From contig JAFOGM010000216.1 in NCBI GenBank assembly GCA_017386805.1, positions 1 through 7,337 on the forward strand: a stretch of DNA of 7,337 nucleotides, read 5' to 3'. Below, in pieces: positions 1 to 5,864 of the stretch (position 1 is the first letter of the stretch; every line of letters begins with the position of its first letter). The notes below the pieces were generated by a model. It ran no database searches, was not told the origin of the DNA, and saw only the letters and a list, made by a program, of their open reading frames with translations. This DNA is from Bacillota bacterium. Lineage in GTDB: Bacteria > Bacillota > Clostridia > Peptostreptococcales > Anaerovoracaceae. Made by a program: the position numbers and the translations under genes.

Positions 1-276
1 CCTGCGGTTTTGAGCGTCATGACCGTCGTTCCGGCGGCAATGCTGTCGCTGGTGATCTGCAATGTTCTGAAGGGTAAGATGAAGACGGCCCGCCGTCAGG
101 TGGCTGCCTTTGAATACATTGTGGGAGGGCAGGTGGACTTCCGCGTCCGTCAGGACCGCTTCACCCACGTGACCAGAACCCGCAGAAAGATCAATACGAA
201 CAACGGAGGAAAACCCGGCGGCGGTGGAACCACCATCCGCAGCAGCGGATTCTCCGGCCGCAGCGGAAAGTTCTAA
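1..276 (+). CDS. C-terminal part of a TPM-like membrane protein (5' end outside window)
   Basis: The reading frame is open from base 1 and ends at TAA 274-276, so this is the last 91 codons of a gene starting upstream. Visible in order: one hydrophobic segment (about fragment residues 3-23, ending ICNVLKG), a basic stretch with KTARRQ, a short region like FRVRQDRFTHVTRTRRKIN, then a Gly/Ser-rich tail ending SGRSGKF. This layout (last membrane helix, a small cytoplasmic domain with a repeated 'vTR' pattern, and a GGGG...SSSGRSxGxxGKF-like end) matches my memory of Clostridial TPM-domain membrane proteins. The TPM domain itself would lie upstream and cannot be seen, so the family call is inference from the tail. 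Function is unknown to me. An internal TTG at 10 opens a shorter frame, but no ribosome binding site is visible, and the helix begins before it. The gene ends 8 nt before a terminator hairpin. Confidence 0.7.
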   Translation, partial: PAVLSVMTVVPAAMLSLVICNVLKGKMKTARRQVAAFEYIVGGQVDFRVRQDRFTHVTRTRRKINTNNGGKPGGGGTTIRSSGFSGRSGKF

Positions 277-284
277 CAAAAGAA

Positions 285-328
285 AACCCCGCGTCTCAGT
301 GGATGAGATGCGGGGTTGCTTGCTTTTT
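285..328. terminator. Bidirectional rho-independent terminator between convergent genes
   Basis: Arms 285-298 and 304-317 pair over 14 bp with one G-U wobble around the loop GTGGA (299-303); the outer part is AACCCCGC/GCGGGGTT. On the + strand a CTTTTT tract follows (323-328) and ends the TPM-like gene. On the - strand the sequence after the hairpin reads TTCTTTTGTT, so it can also end the convergent gene whose stop codon is at 347-349. Confidence 0.9.
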
Positions 329-346
329 GTATGGTTTCCTGGAGTA

Positions 347-745
347 TTATTCCTTGATGGCCTTGGATCTCAGCCAGAGGAAGGTGATTGCCAGGATGAG
401 AATGATCAGACCGGACAGCGCGGTACTGAGGATATTCAGGGTGGAATAGGTCAGAGCGGGGAAGAATTCCAACTGGAAATTCTGGATGTACTCGGCGGAG
501 CCGGATTCGGTCTGAACTAAGGTGAACATACTGTTCTGAATCATGCAGACGCCGGTTTCCAGCAGGGCGATGAGGCCGCAGAGGAAGTAGATCAGGCGCA
601 GCTTCGGTTTTACTTTGATTTGATCCTCTTCCGGAAGGTCGCCGAAGCGGTACAGTGTACCGGAACCTTTGGCAGCAACGTAAAAAAGATATATGGCGAT
701 GATCAGCTGGAAGGAATCCAGAGAGACCATGGAGATGTTGTTCAT
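347..745 (-). CDS. Small three-helix membrane protein, unrecognised
   Basis: This 132-residue protein has three predicted membrane segments at about residues 9-25, 50-69 and 102-125. Between the first two is a short charged stretch (LPEEDQIKVKPK, 37-48), and between the last two a polar loop of about 30 residues (QTESGSAEYIQ, 78-88). The C-terminus is basic (LRSKAIKE), which fits a cytoplasmic end. No enzyme motif is visible and I do not recognise the family; I propose no function. The start at 745 is well supported: AAGGAGG on the minus strand (751-757) lies 5 nt upstream of ATG, and the next ATG (codon 6) would be too far from it. The gene is transcribed away from the liv operon and converges on the TPM-like gene, sharing its terminator. 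Good coding support comes from the ribosome binding site, the terminator and the clean hydrophobic pattern. Confidence 0.82.
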   Translation of the reverse strand: MNNISMVSLDSFQLIIAIYLFYVAAKGSGTLYRFGDLPEEDQIKVKPKLRLIYFLCGLIALLETGVCMIQNSMFTLVQTESGSAEYIQNFQLEFFPALTYSTLNILSTALSGLIILILAITFLWLRSKAIKE

Positions 746-786
746 ACGATCCTCCTTGGGAGAAATTTTACTTGTAATCTATGGGT

Positions 787-815
787 AGTATAGCACAGGA
801 AAGAATCAAACACAA
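787..815 (-). promoter_or_regulatory. Likely sigma-A promoter of the 132-aa membrane protein gene
   Basis: Read on the minus strand: TTGTGT (810-815), a 17-bp spacer, then TATACT (787-792) preceded by TGC, giving an extended -10. The -35 box matches only three of six consensus bases, the -10 five of six. Transcription would start near 780, leaving a leader of about 35 nt with the AAGGAGG site in it. Back-to-back with the livJ promoter; the two -35 boxes are about 60 bp apart. Confidence 0.55.
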
Positions 816-856
816 CGAGACCTGAAAAAAACGAAAAACTTGTATACTAGTGTATA

Positions 857-868
857 TTGAATGTTCAA
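857..868. promoter_or_regulatory. Candidate operator: inverted repeat TTGAA-TG-TTCAA
   Basis: A perfect 5-bp inverted repeat with a 2-bp spacer sits 6 bp upstream of the livJ -35 box, a position suited to an activator or repressor. The heptamer TGTTCAA in its right half recurs at 906-912, at the expected livJ transcription start. The bound protein, if any, cannot be named. Just upstream (843-856) is a looser repeat TATAC-TAGT-GTATA. Five-base arms are short and could arise by chance in this AT-rich stretch. Confidence 0.3.
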
Positions 869-874
869 AATAGA

Positions 875-904
875 TTGACAATTATATTACAGGAGTGTTA
901 CAAT
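875..904 (+). promoter_or_regulatory. Strong sigma-A promoter of livJ and the liv operon
   Basis: Perfect -35 TTGACA (875-880), 18-bp spacer, and -10 TACAAT (899-904; five of six consensus bases) preceded by TGT at 896-898, so an extended -10. Start of transcription is expected near 911, giving a leader of about 70 nt before livJ. The spacer is 1 bp longer than optimal. Near-consensus boxes fit the strongly biased codon use of livJ, which also points to high expression. Confidence 0.8.
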
Positions 905-921
905 GTGTTCAAGCGAGAAAG

Positions 922-957
922 TCGTCCTCTTGGAACGTACATCTTTGGGAGAGACGA
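922..957 (+). other. Hairpin in the livJ mRNA leader
   Basis: Bases 922-931 can pair with 949-957 (core TCGTC with GACGA, then TCTT with GAGA) as a 9-bp stem with one bulged C and one wobble pair. It ends 7 nt before the GGAGGAGG ribosome binding site (965-972), leaving that site free, so it is more likely to stabilise the mRNA or do nothing than to block translation. No T-tract follows, so it is not an attenuator. I see no known riboswitch or T-box features. Confidence 0.35.
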
Positions 958-981
958 TAAAAATGGAGGAGGTTTACCATT

Positions 982-2139
982 ATGAAGAAAGTTCTTGCAA
1001 TCTTATTAGCATTCGTTATGGTATTTGGTCTGGCTGCTTGTGGCGGCGGCGGTGGCGACGAAGAAACTGTTGAAACCATCAAGATCGGTTTCGCATTCCC
1101 CATGTCCGGTGCAGCTGCAATGGCTGGTAAGTATTCCACTCACGGTGCAGACGTTATGAAGGAAGCACTGGGTGGCGTGATCGAAATCAAGGGCGTTGAA
1201 TACCCCATCGAATTCATCTACGCTGATACTGAAGGTACCGAAGAAAAGACCGTAAACGTTTATCAGAAGCTGATCGAAGAAGAAGGCGTTATCGCTATCG
1301 TAGGTCCCGACGCTTCCAAGTGTGCTCTGGCTGCAGGTCCTGTTGCTCAGAACGCAGGTTGCCCGAACGTAGCTACCTTCGCTACTAACACCGCAGTTAC
1401 CGAAACTGGTGACTACATCTTCCGTGCTTGCTTCATTGACCCGTTCCAGGGTGAAGTAGCTGCTACTTATTGCTGGGAAGCTGGTTACAAGACCGCTTGC
1501 ATCATGTTCAACAATGCTGACGCTTACTCCGTTGGTCTGAAGGATGCTTTCGTAGCAAGCTTCGAAGGTCTGGGCGGTTCCGTTCTGGCTATCGAAGAAT
1601 ACTCCGGTTCCGACGTTAAGGACTACAACGTACAGCTGACCAAGCTGGCTGCTCAGAACCCCGAAGTTCTGTTACTGCCGAACCTGAACGTAGAATTAGG
1701 TCTGCAGATCCAGCAGGCTAGAACCGCTGGTTTCGCTTGCCCGATCGTTTGCGGCGACTCCGCTGATACTCCGGAAGTAGCACAGGTTGCTGGCCCCGCA
1801 GTTGAAGGCGTTGCTTATGTATCTGCATTCTCCGCTGAATCCACCGCTCCTAAGGCTGTTGAATTCGTAGAAGCTTACAAGGCTCTGTATCCGGATGAAG
1901 TTCCGAACTCCAACGCAGAACTGACCTATGAAGCTACTAACATCGTTATCTGGGCTCTGCAGAACGCAGAAGAAATCTCCAGAGAAGCAGTTAGAGATGC
2001 GATCGCTGGTATGGAAGGTCTGGAACAGCCCTCTGGCGTAATGGCAATGGGCGCTGACAGAAACCCGGTTAAGGGCGGCGTTATCATGGAATACGATGCT
2101 GCTGGCGTATCCCACTTCGTATCTTCCGTAAATCCCTAA
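982..2139 (+). CDS. livJ: Branched-chain amino acid type ABC transporter, lipoprotein solute-binding subunit
   Basis: This 385-aa protein is the extracellular receptor of the LIV/HAAT transporter encoded with it; it binds the amino acid and delivers it to LivH/LivM. The N-terminus is a lipoprotein signal: MKK, a hydrophobic core, and lipobox LAAC with the lipid-bearing Cys20, followed by five Gly and an acidic tether (DEE). The mature part starts with IKIGFAFPMSG (33-43), the usual opening of the Peripla_BP_6 type I fold. GPDASK (108-113) and FATNTA (133-138) align by eye with the ligand-contacting SSS and ATAPE loops of E. coli LivJ, consistent with an amino acid ligand; Leu/Ile/Val is inferred, not proven. 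The start is fixed by GGAGGAGG (965-972), 9 nt before ATG. Odd points: seven cysteines remain in the mature protein, and codon choice is extreme (all Glu GAA, nearly all Lys AAG). A terminator hairpin follows the gene. Confidence 0.93.
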   Translation: MKKVLAILLAFVMVFGLAACGGGGGDEETVETIKIGFAFPMSGAAAMAGKYSTHGADVMKEALGGVIEIKGVEYPIEFIYADTEGTEEKTVNVYQKLIEEEGVIAIVGPDASKCALAAGPVAQNAGCPNVATFATNTAVTETGDYIFRACFIDPFQGEVAATYCWEAGYKTACIMFNNADAYSVGLKDAFVASFEGLGGSVLAIEEYSGSDVKDYNVQLTKLAAQNPEVLLLPNLNVELGLQIQQARTAGFACPIVCGDSADTPEVAQVAGPAVEGVAYVSAFSAESTAPKAVEFVEAYKALYPDEVPNSNAELTYEATNIVIWALQNAEEISREAVRDAIAGMEGLEQPSGVMAMGADRNPVKGGVIMEYDAAGVSHFVSSVNP

Positions 2140-2194
2140 TTGAAATCAGAACGTGACTAAATTCAATATTTGAATCTTGATATTCTGACGTGAC

Positions 2195-2236
2195 GGTAAG
2201 CCGGCTGAGTCTTACTCAGCCGGCTTACCTTTTGTT
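2195..2236 (+). terminator. Intra-operon terminator between livJ and livH
   Basis: A perfect 16-bp stem (2195-2210 with 2214-2229) closes a 3-nt loop CTT and is followed by TTTTGTT (2230-2236). It lies 55 nt after the livJ stop and 47 nt before the livH start. It should end most livJ transcripts while some read through, and can also protect the 3' end of livJ mRNA from exonucleases. The T-tract has only four uninterrupted T, which fits partial termination. The gap (2140-2283) holds no gene. Confidence 0.85.
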
Positions 2237-2283
2237 CAAAGCAATTATTTTTCTTTTTATACACACAGATTGGAGGCGTTTCT

Positions 2284-3195
2284 GTGGCTTCGATTTTACA
2301 ATATCTCGTATATGGTCTCCAGTTGGGCAGTGTTTACGCGTTGTTGGCTTTAGGCTATACAATGGTTTACGGTATCGTGCGTATGCTGAACGTAGCGCAC
2401 GGTGACTTCCTGATGATCGGTGCTTTCGGTACTTATTTCATCTCGAAGCTGTTCACCGGCATGATGGTGGACGGAACTTATCCGGTAATCGCCGTTGTAG
2501 CGATTATCATGATCGCAATGATGCTGACAGGCAGCATCGCTGTTGCTGTAGAAGCAATCGCGTATCGCCCCCTGCGTAATAAGCCAAGAATGATCGCGCT
2601 GATCACCGCAGTAGGTGTATCCATGTTCCTGGAAAACTTCCCGCGTGCTCTGCCGTTCATCGGACCGAACCCCCGTTCCTTCCCGACACTGTTCATCACC
2701 AATCATTTCAAGGTTGCTGGAGCATCCATCACCAATGTTCAGATCATTATGATCATCTTTGCGGTACTGACAATGACCGCTCTGTATCTGGTTGTTAACC
2801 GTACTAAGATCGGAAGCCAGATGAGAGCTGTAAGTATGGATAGAGACGCTGCGTTACTGATGGGCGTCAATGTTAACCAAGTCATTTCCATCACCTTCTT
2901 CGTAGGTGGTGCTTTAGCTGCGGTTTCCGGTATTTGCTATGCAAGTGCTTATCCGCAGGTAGATGTATACATGGGTTCCTGGTTAGGAAACATGTCCTTC
3001 GTAGCTGCTGTACTGGGTGGTATCGGTGATATCCGCGGTGCGATGCTGGGTGGTTTCATCTTAGGTATCGCGCAGATCCTGGCGACTGCCATCAACTCCA
3101 CCTTCGGTTATGCAGTTGGTTTCATTATCCTGATCATCATCCTGCTGGTTAAGCCGGCTGGTATCATGGGTAAGACCACGATCGAAAAGGTATAA
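2284..3195 (+). CDS. livH: Branched-chain amino acid type ABC transporter permease LivH
   Basis: One of two membrane subunits that form the translocation path (BPD_transp_2 family). At 303 aa it has the usual length (E. coli LivH is about 308). The N-terminus, YGLQLGSVYALLALGYTMVYG followed by NVAHGDFLMIGAF (in residues 8-48), is the family's best-known signature. The middle has KIGSQMRAVSMDRDAALLMG, the cytoplasmic loop that contacts the ATPase, then VAAVLGGIGDIRGAMLGG, and it ends LVKPAGIMGK...EKV as LivH proteins do. Hydrophobic stretches fit about eight helices. The start is GTG at 2284 with GGAGG (2272-2276) 7 nt upstream; translation from there begins MASILQ, right for the family. Any promoter in the gap upstream is weak, so expression probably depends on readthrough of the preceding terminator. 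The livM ribosome binding site overlaps this gene's stop codon. Confidence 0.94.
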   Translation: MASILQYLVYGLQLGSVYALLALGYTMVYGIVRMLNVAHGDFLMIGAFGTYFISKLFTGMMVDGTYPVIAVVAIIMIAMMLTGSIAVAVEAIAYRPLRNKPRMIALITAVGVSMFLENFPRALPFIGPNPRSFPTLFITNHFKVAGASITNVQIIMIIFAVLTMTALYLVVNRTKIGSQMRAVSMDRDAALLMGVNVNQVISITFFVGGALAAVSGICYASAYPQVDVYMGSWLGNMSFVAAVLGGIGDIRGAMLGGFILGIAQILATAINSTFGYAVGFIILIIILLVKPAGIMGKTTIEKV

Positions 3196-3208
3196 GGAGG
3201 CGGCTGAC

Positions 3209-4231
3209 ATGAAGAAAGTGAAATCCTTATATCCGGCTTTGATGGTTGTCGTTATGTACGTAGCCATCATGGTCCTGAAAGAATTTAAAATCTTAAATGG
3301 TTATTACATTCAGGTTCTGATGTTTGCAGGGATCAATGTTATGATGACTGCATCTCTGAACCTGGTTAACGGCTTCACCGGGCAGTACTGTATCGGTCAT
3401 GCGGGCTTCATGTCCCTGGGCGCATACGGTGCGGCTGTGGTGACCACCCTGATCTTCGGCGGAAAGAGCGGCGTTCCCTTACTGCTGCAGACCCCGGTCT
3501 TCTTACTGGGTCTGTTTGTTGGCGGATGCTGTGCGGCTCTGGTTGGTGCGCTGATCGGTATCCCGTCTCTGAAACTGAAGGGTGACTATCTGGCCATCGT
3601 AACCTTAGCCTTCGGGGAAATTGTAAGAGCTCTGCTGCGTCTGATCCAGCCCATCGGCGGTGCCCGCGGTATGATCGGTATCCCCAACTACGCAAACATC
3701 GGTTGGATCTTATTCTTCGTAGCTCTGACCCTGTATCTGCTGAGAAACTTGATTTATTCTCCCTTTGGCCGCGCCTTTGTTGCCATTCGTGACAACGAAA
3801 TTGCAGCGGATGCCATGGGGATCAATACCACAAAGTACAAGATCATGTCCTTCTGTATCGCAGCGTTCATCGCTGGTGTGGCAGGCGGTCTGTATGCTCA
3901 CGTACTGTCCTTCATCCAGCCTGACTCCTTCAGTATTGCCAAGTCCAACGACTTCCTGGTATATCTGTATGCAGGCGGTGCAGGTTCCCTGACCGGTTCC
4001 ATCGTGGGTGCGGTTCTGCTGACTGTGATCCCCGAAGTTCTGCGTTTCCTGGCAGACTGGCGTCTGGCTGTATACGCAGTGGTTCTGGTTATCGTAATGT
4101 TATATCGTTCGGAAGGTCTCTGCGGTAATTATGAACTGCCGTTCCTGAAGATCACCAGAAATTCTCTGTATGGGATCGAAGAACCGAAGCAGAAGATCTC
4201 TCTGAAGAAGAAATCTAAGAAAGATGCATAG
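3209..4231 (+). CDS. livM: Branched-chain amino acid type ABC transporter permease LivM
   Basis: The second membrane subunit, pairing with LivH. At 340 aa, with no N-terminal extension of the E. coli type (about 425 aa), it is typical for Gram-positive LivM. Signature stretches: NLVNGFTGQYCIGHAGFMSLGAY (residues about 51-73), KLKGDYLAIVTLAFGEIVR (124-142), GGARGMIGIP (150-159), the ATPase-contact loop with SPFGRAFVAIRDNEIAADAMGIN (184-206), and GGAGSLTGSIVGA near the end. About eight to ten hydrophobic segments are present. The C-terminal tail is strongly basic (KKKSKKDA), consistent with a cytoplasmic end. ATG 3209 is preceded by AAGGAGG (3194-3200), whose two A's are part of the livH stop codon TAA, with an 8-nt spacing; this supports translational coupling. 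The gap to livG is 14 nt. Confidence 0.94.
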   Translation: MKKVKSLYPALMVVVMYVAIMVLKEFKILNGYYIQVLMFAGINVMMTASLNLVNGFTGQYCIGHAGFMSLGAYGAAVVTTLIFGGKSGVPLLLQTPVFLLGLFVGGCCAALVGALIGIPSLKLKGDYLAIVTLAFGEIVRALLRLIQPIGGARGMIGIPNYANIGWILFFVALTLYLLRNLIYSPFGRAFVAIRDNEIAADAMGINTTKYKIMSFCIAAFIAGVAGGLYAHVLSFIQPDSFSIAKSNDFLVYLYAGGAGSLTGSIVGAVLLTVIPEVLRFLADWRLAVYAVVLVIVMLYRSEGLCGNYELPFLKITRNSLYGIEEPKQKISLKKKSKKDA

Positions 4232-4245
4232 GGGAGGGTGACAAT

Positions 4246-5025
4246 ATGAGTTTATTAGAAGTAAAAAACCTCTCCATCATGTTCGGCGGCCTCTGTGCTG
4301 TAGACGATTTCAATCTGAATGTGGAACACGGTGAACTGATTGCAGTTATCGGTCCTAACGGTGCTGGTAAGACCACAGTCTTCAACATGCTGACCGGGAT
4401 CTACAAGCCCACCACCGGTTCCATCAAGATCGATGGAAAGGATATGATCGGCCTGAAGCCCTATGAGTTCGCTCAGAACGGCATCACCCGTACTTTCCAG
4501 AATATCCGACTGTTCTCCGGTGCTTCCGTAGCTGACAACGTAAAGATGGCAGCGACCATGCACAACAAGCAGAATTTAGGTAAGTGTCTCCTGCGTACCA
4601 AGGGTATGGTCCAGAGCGAACGTGAACTGGACGAAAAGGTTATGAGCCTGTTGGAACGTCTGGGCTTGGCTGACAAAGCCAACTTCCTGGCAAAGAACCT
4701 GCCCTACGGTGACCAGCGCCGTCTGGAAATCGCAAGAGCACTGATGACCGACCCCAAGATCCTGCTGTTGGACGAACCGGTTGCCGGTATGATCACCACC
4801 GAGCTGGAAGAAATGGCGCAGCTGGTTGCTCAGATCCGTAAGGACTTCGATCTGTCCATCATCATGATCGAACACCACATGAACTTCGTAATGCCCATTG
4901 CGGACAGAATCAAGGTTCTGGACTTCGGTAAGACCATCGCTGAAGGAACTCCTGCAGAAGTGCAGGCAAATCCCCGCGTAATTGAAGCTTATCTGGGAGG
5001 AGGATATAAGAATGTCGATGCTTGA
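4246..5025 (+). CDS. livG: Branched-chain amino acid type ABC transporter ATPase LivG
   Basis: One of two cytoplasmic nucleotide-binding subunits that power import through LivH/LivM. The 259-aa length is normal for LivG. Motifs: Walker A GPNGAGKT (36-43), Q-loop Gln85 in TRTFQNIRLF, the LivG form of the ABC signature YGDQRRLEIARAL (154-166), Walker B ILLLDE (172-177) with catalytic Glu177, and switch His210 in IEHHM. The insert between Q-loop and signature (about 105-130, basic) and the end EGTPAEV...EAYLGG are typical of this subfamily. Two small departures from what I remember as consensus: AGMI where AGMN is usual after Walker B, and EHHM in place of EHDM. All catalytic residues are present, so it should be active. 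GGAGGG (4233-4238) lies 7 nt before ATG. The last 14 nt overlap livF. Confidence 0.95.
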   Translation: MSLLEVKNLSIMFGGLCAVDDFNLNVEHGELIAVIGPNGAGKTTVFNMLTGIYKPTTGSIKIDGKDMIGLKPYEFAQNGITRTFQNIRLFSGASVADNVKMAATMHNKQNLGKCLLRTKGMVQSERELDEKVMSLLERLGLADKANFLAKNLPYGDQRRLEIARALMTDPKILLLDEPVAGMITTELEEMAQLVAQIRKDFDLSIIMIEHHMNFVMPIADRIKVLDFGKTIAEGTPAEVQANPRVIEAYLGGGYKNVDA

Positions 5026-5722
5026 GGTACGTGACCTTCATGTATCCTATGGTGCGATCCATGCAGTGCAGGGTGTATCCTTCGAACTGAACGAAGGGGA
5101 AACCGTAGCACTGATTGGCTCCAATGGTGCAGGAAAGTCCACAATTTTAAGAACAATTTCCGGTCTTGAACATGCTAAGAGCGGCTCCATCCAGTTCCAG
5201 GGAAATGAACTGACCAAGATGAAGGCTCACAAGATCGTTGAACTGGGAATCGCCCACGTACCGGAAGGTCGTCGTGTATTCCCGGGAATGACCGTTAGAG
5301 AAAACCTTTTGATGGGTGCGAATCTGGTGAAGGATAAGGAAAAGATCCGTCTGACACTGGAACACGTTTTCGATATTTTCCCCCGTCTGAAGGAAAGAGA
5401 AAAACAGCCGGCAGGTACCCTGTCCGGTGGGGAACAGCAGATGCTGGCTCTGGGTCGTGCATTGATGACCGACGGCAGCCTGCTGATGCTGGACGAACCC
5501 TCCATGGGTCTGGCGCCCATCGTCGTGGAAGATATTTTCCGCGTTATCAAGAAGATCAATGAAGCCGGTACCAGTATTCTGCTGATCGAGCAGAATGCGT
5601 TCCTGGCATTACAGACTGCAGACCGCGCTTATGTACTGGAAACCGGTAAGATTTCCATGCAGGGCAATGCACAGGATCTGTTGAAGGATCCTCGCGTTAA
5701 GGAAGCATATCTGGGAGCTTAA
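5012..5722 (+). CDS. livF: Branched-chain amino acid type ABC transporter ATPase LivF
   Basis: The second nucleotide-binding subunit, pairing with LivG. From ATG 5012 it is 236 aa, the usual LivF size. Motifs: Walker A GSNGAGKS (36-43), PEGRRVFPGMTVRENL (84-99) with Glu where most ABC ATPases have the Q-loop Gln (normal for LivF), signature LSGGEQQ (137-143), Walker B LLMLDE (157-162), and IEQN (192-195), where Gln replaces the switch His as in most LivF proteins. It ends KEAYLGA, a standard LivF ending. The in-frame TTG at 4982 was rejected because AGGAGG (4998-5003) lies 8 nt before ATG 5012, and translation from there, MSMLEVRDLHVSYG, is the canonical start. The ribosome binding site lies inside livG and the genes overlap by 14 nt, so the two ATPases are probably made in a coupled way. 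Confidence 0.95.
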   Translation: MSMLEVRDLHVSYGAIHAVQGVSFELNEGETVALIGSNGAGKSTILRTISGLEHAKSGSIQFQGNELTKMKAHKIVELGIAHVPEGRRVFPGMTVRENLLMGANLVKDKEKIRLTLEHVFDIFPRLKEREKQPAGTLSGGEQQMLALGRALMTDGSLLMLDEPSMGLAPIVVEDIFRVIKKINEAGTSILLIEQNAFLALQTADRAYVLETGKISMQGNAQDLLKDPRVKEAYLGA

Positions 5723-5755
5723 AGCGTTTCATAATTGGAAAACTCGCATGAAGAG

Positions 5756-5809
5756 AGCCCGTCCGTATCTCACTCGCTTATTAAGATACGGGCGGGTTTC
5801 TCTGTTTTT
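5756..5809 (+). terminator. Rho-independent terminator of the liv operon
   Basis: Arms 5756-5770 and 5784-5798 pair over 15 bp with two G-U wobbles around a 13-nt loop, followed by TTTCTCTGTTTTT (5797-5809). It begins 34 nt after the livF stop. An open frame (from ATG 5748) passes through it into the next gene, but the hairpin and the lack of a good ribosome binding site argue that this part is not translated. Confidence 0.85.
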
Positions 5810-5829
5810 GAAGAGTTGCTTTGGAAGTG

Positions 5830-5858
5830 GTAAAAAAGGAATGGACTTGTGGTATAAT
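5830..5858 (+). promoter_or_regulatory. Extended -10 promoter of the acyltransferase gene
   Basis: A perfect TATAAT (5853-5858) is preceded by TGG (5850-5852), giving an extended -10. The best -35 at a 17-bp spacing is weak (GTAAAA, 5830-5835, three of six bases), which an extended -10 can tolerate. Transcription should start about 7 nt after the box, at or next to A5865 of the ATG, which implies a leaderless mRNA. Confidence 0.6.
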
Positions 5859-5864
5859 AAAACC

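Noticed and set aside
224..520. Open frame on the + strand across the first terminator
   Set aside because: It runs through the terminator hairpin and opposite the better supported minus-strand membrane protein gene; its residues show no domain pattern.
746..981. T-box, leucine riboswitch-like attenuator or CodY box upstream of livJ
   Set aside because: The leader is only about 70 nt, has no terminator or T-box-like conserved sequence, and I find no good match to the CodY consensus AATTTTCWGAAAATT.
1696..2115. 139-aa open frame antisense to livJ
   Set aside because: A by-product of the strong codon bias of livJ; no ribosome binding site or sensible protein features.
2235..2263. Possible livH promoter TTCAAA, 17 bp, TATACA
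   Set aside because: Each box matches only four of six bases, and the start would fall on the livH ribosome binding site, so it is not listed as a feature.
4982..5011. Earlier TTG start for livF
   Set aside because: It lies upstream of the AGGAGG at 4998-5003, which serves ATG 5012; the extra residues are not part of LivF proteins.
5748..5864. N-terminal extension of the acyltransferase from ATG 5748
   Set aside because: This stretch is the liv operon terminator and the gene's own promoter; there is no good ribosome binding site at 5748 and the extra residues look unlike the family's N-terminus.
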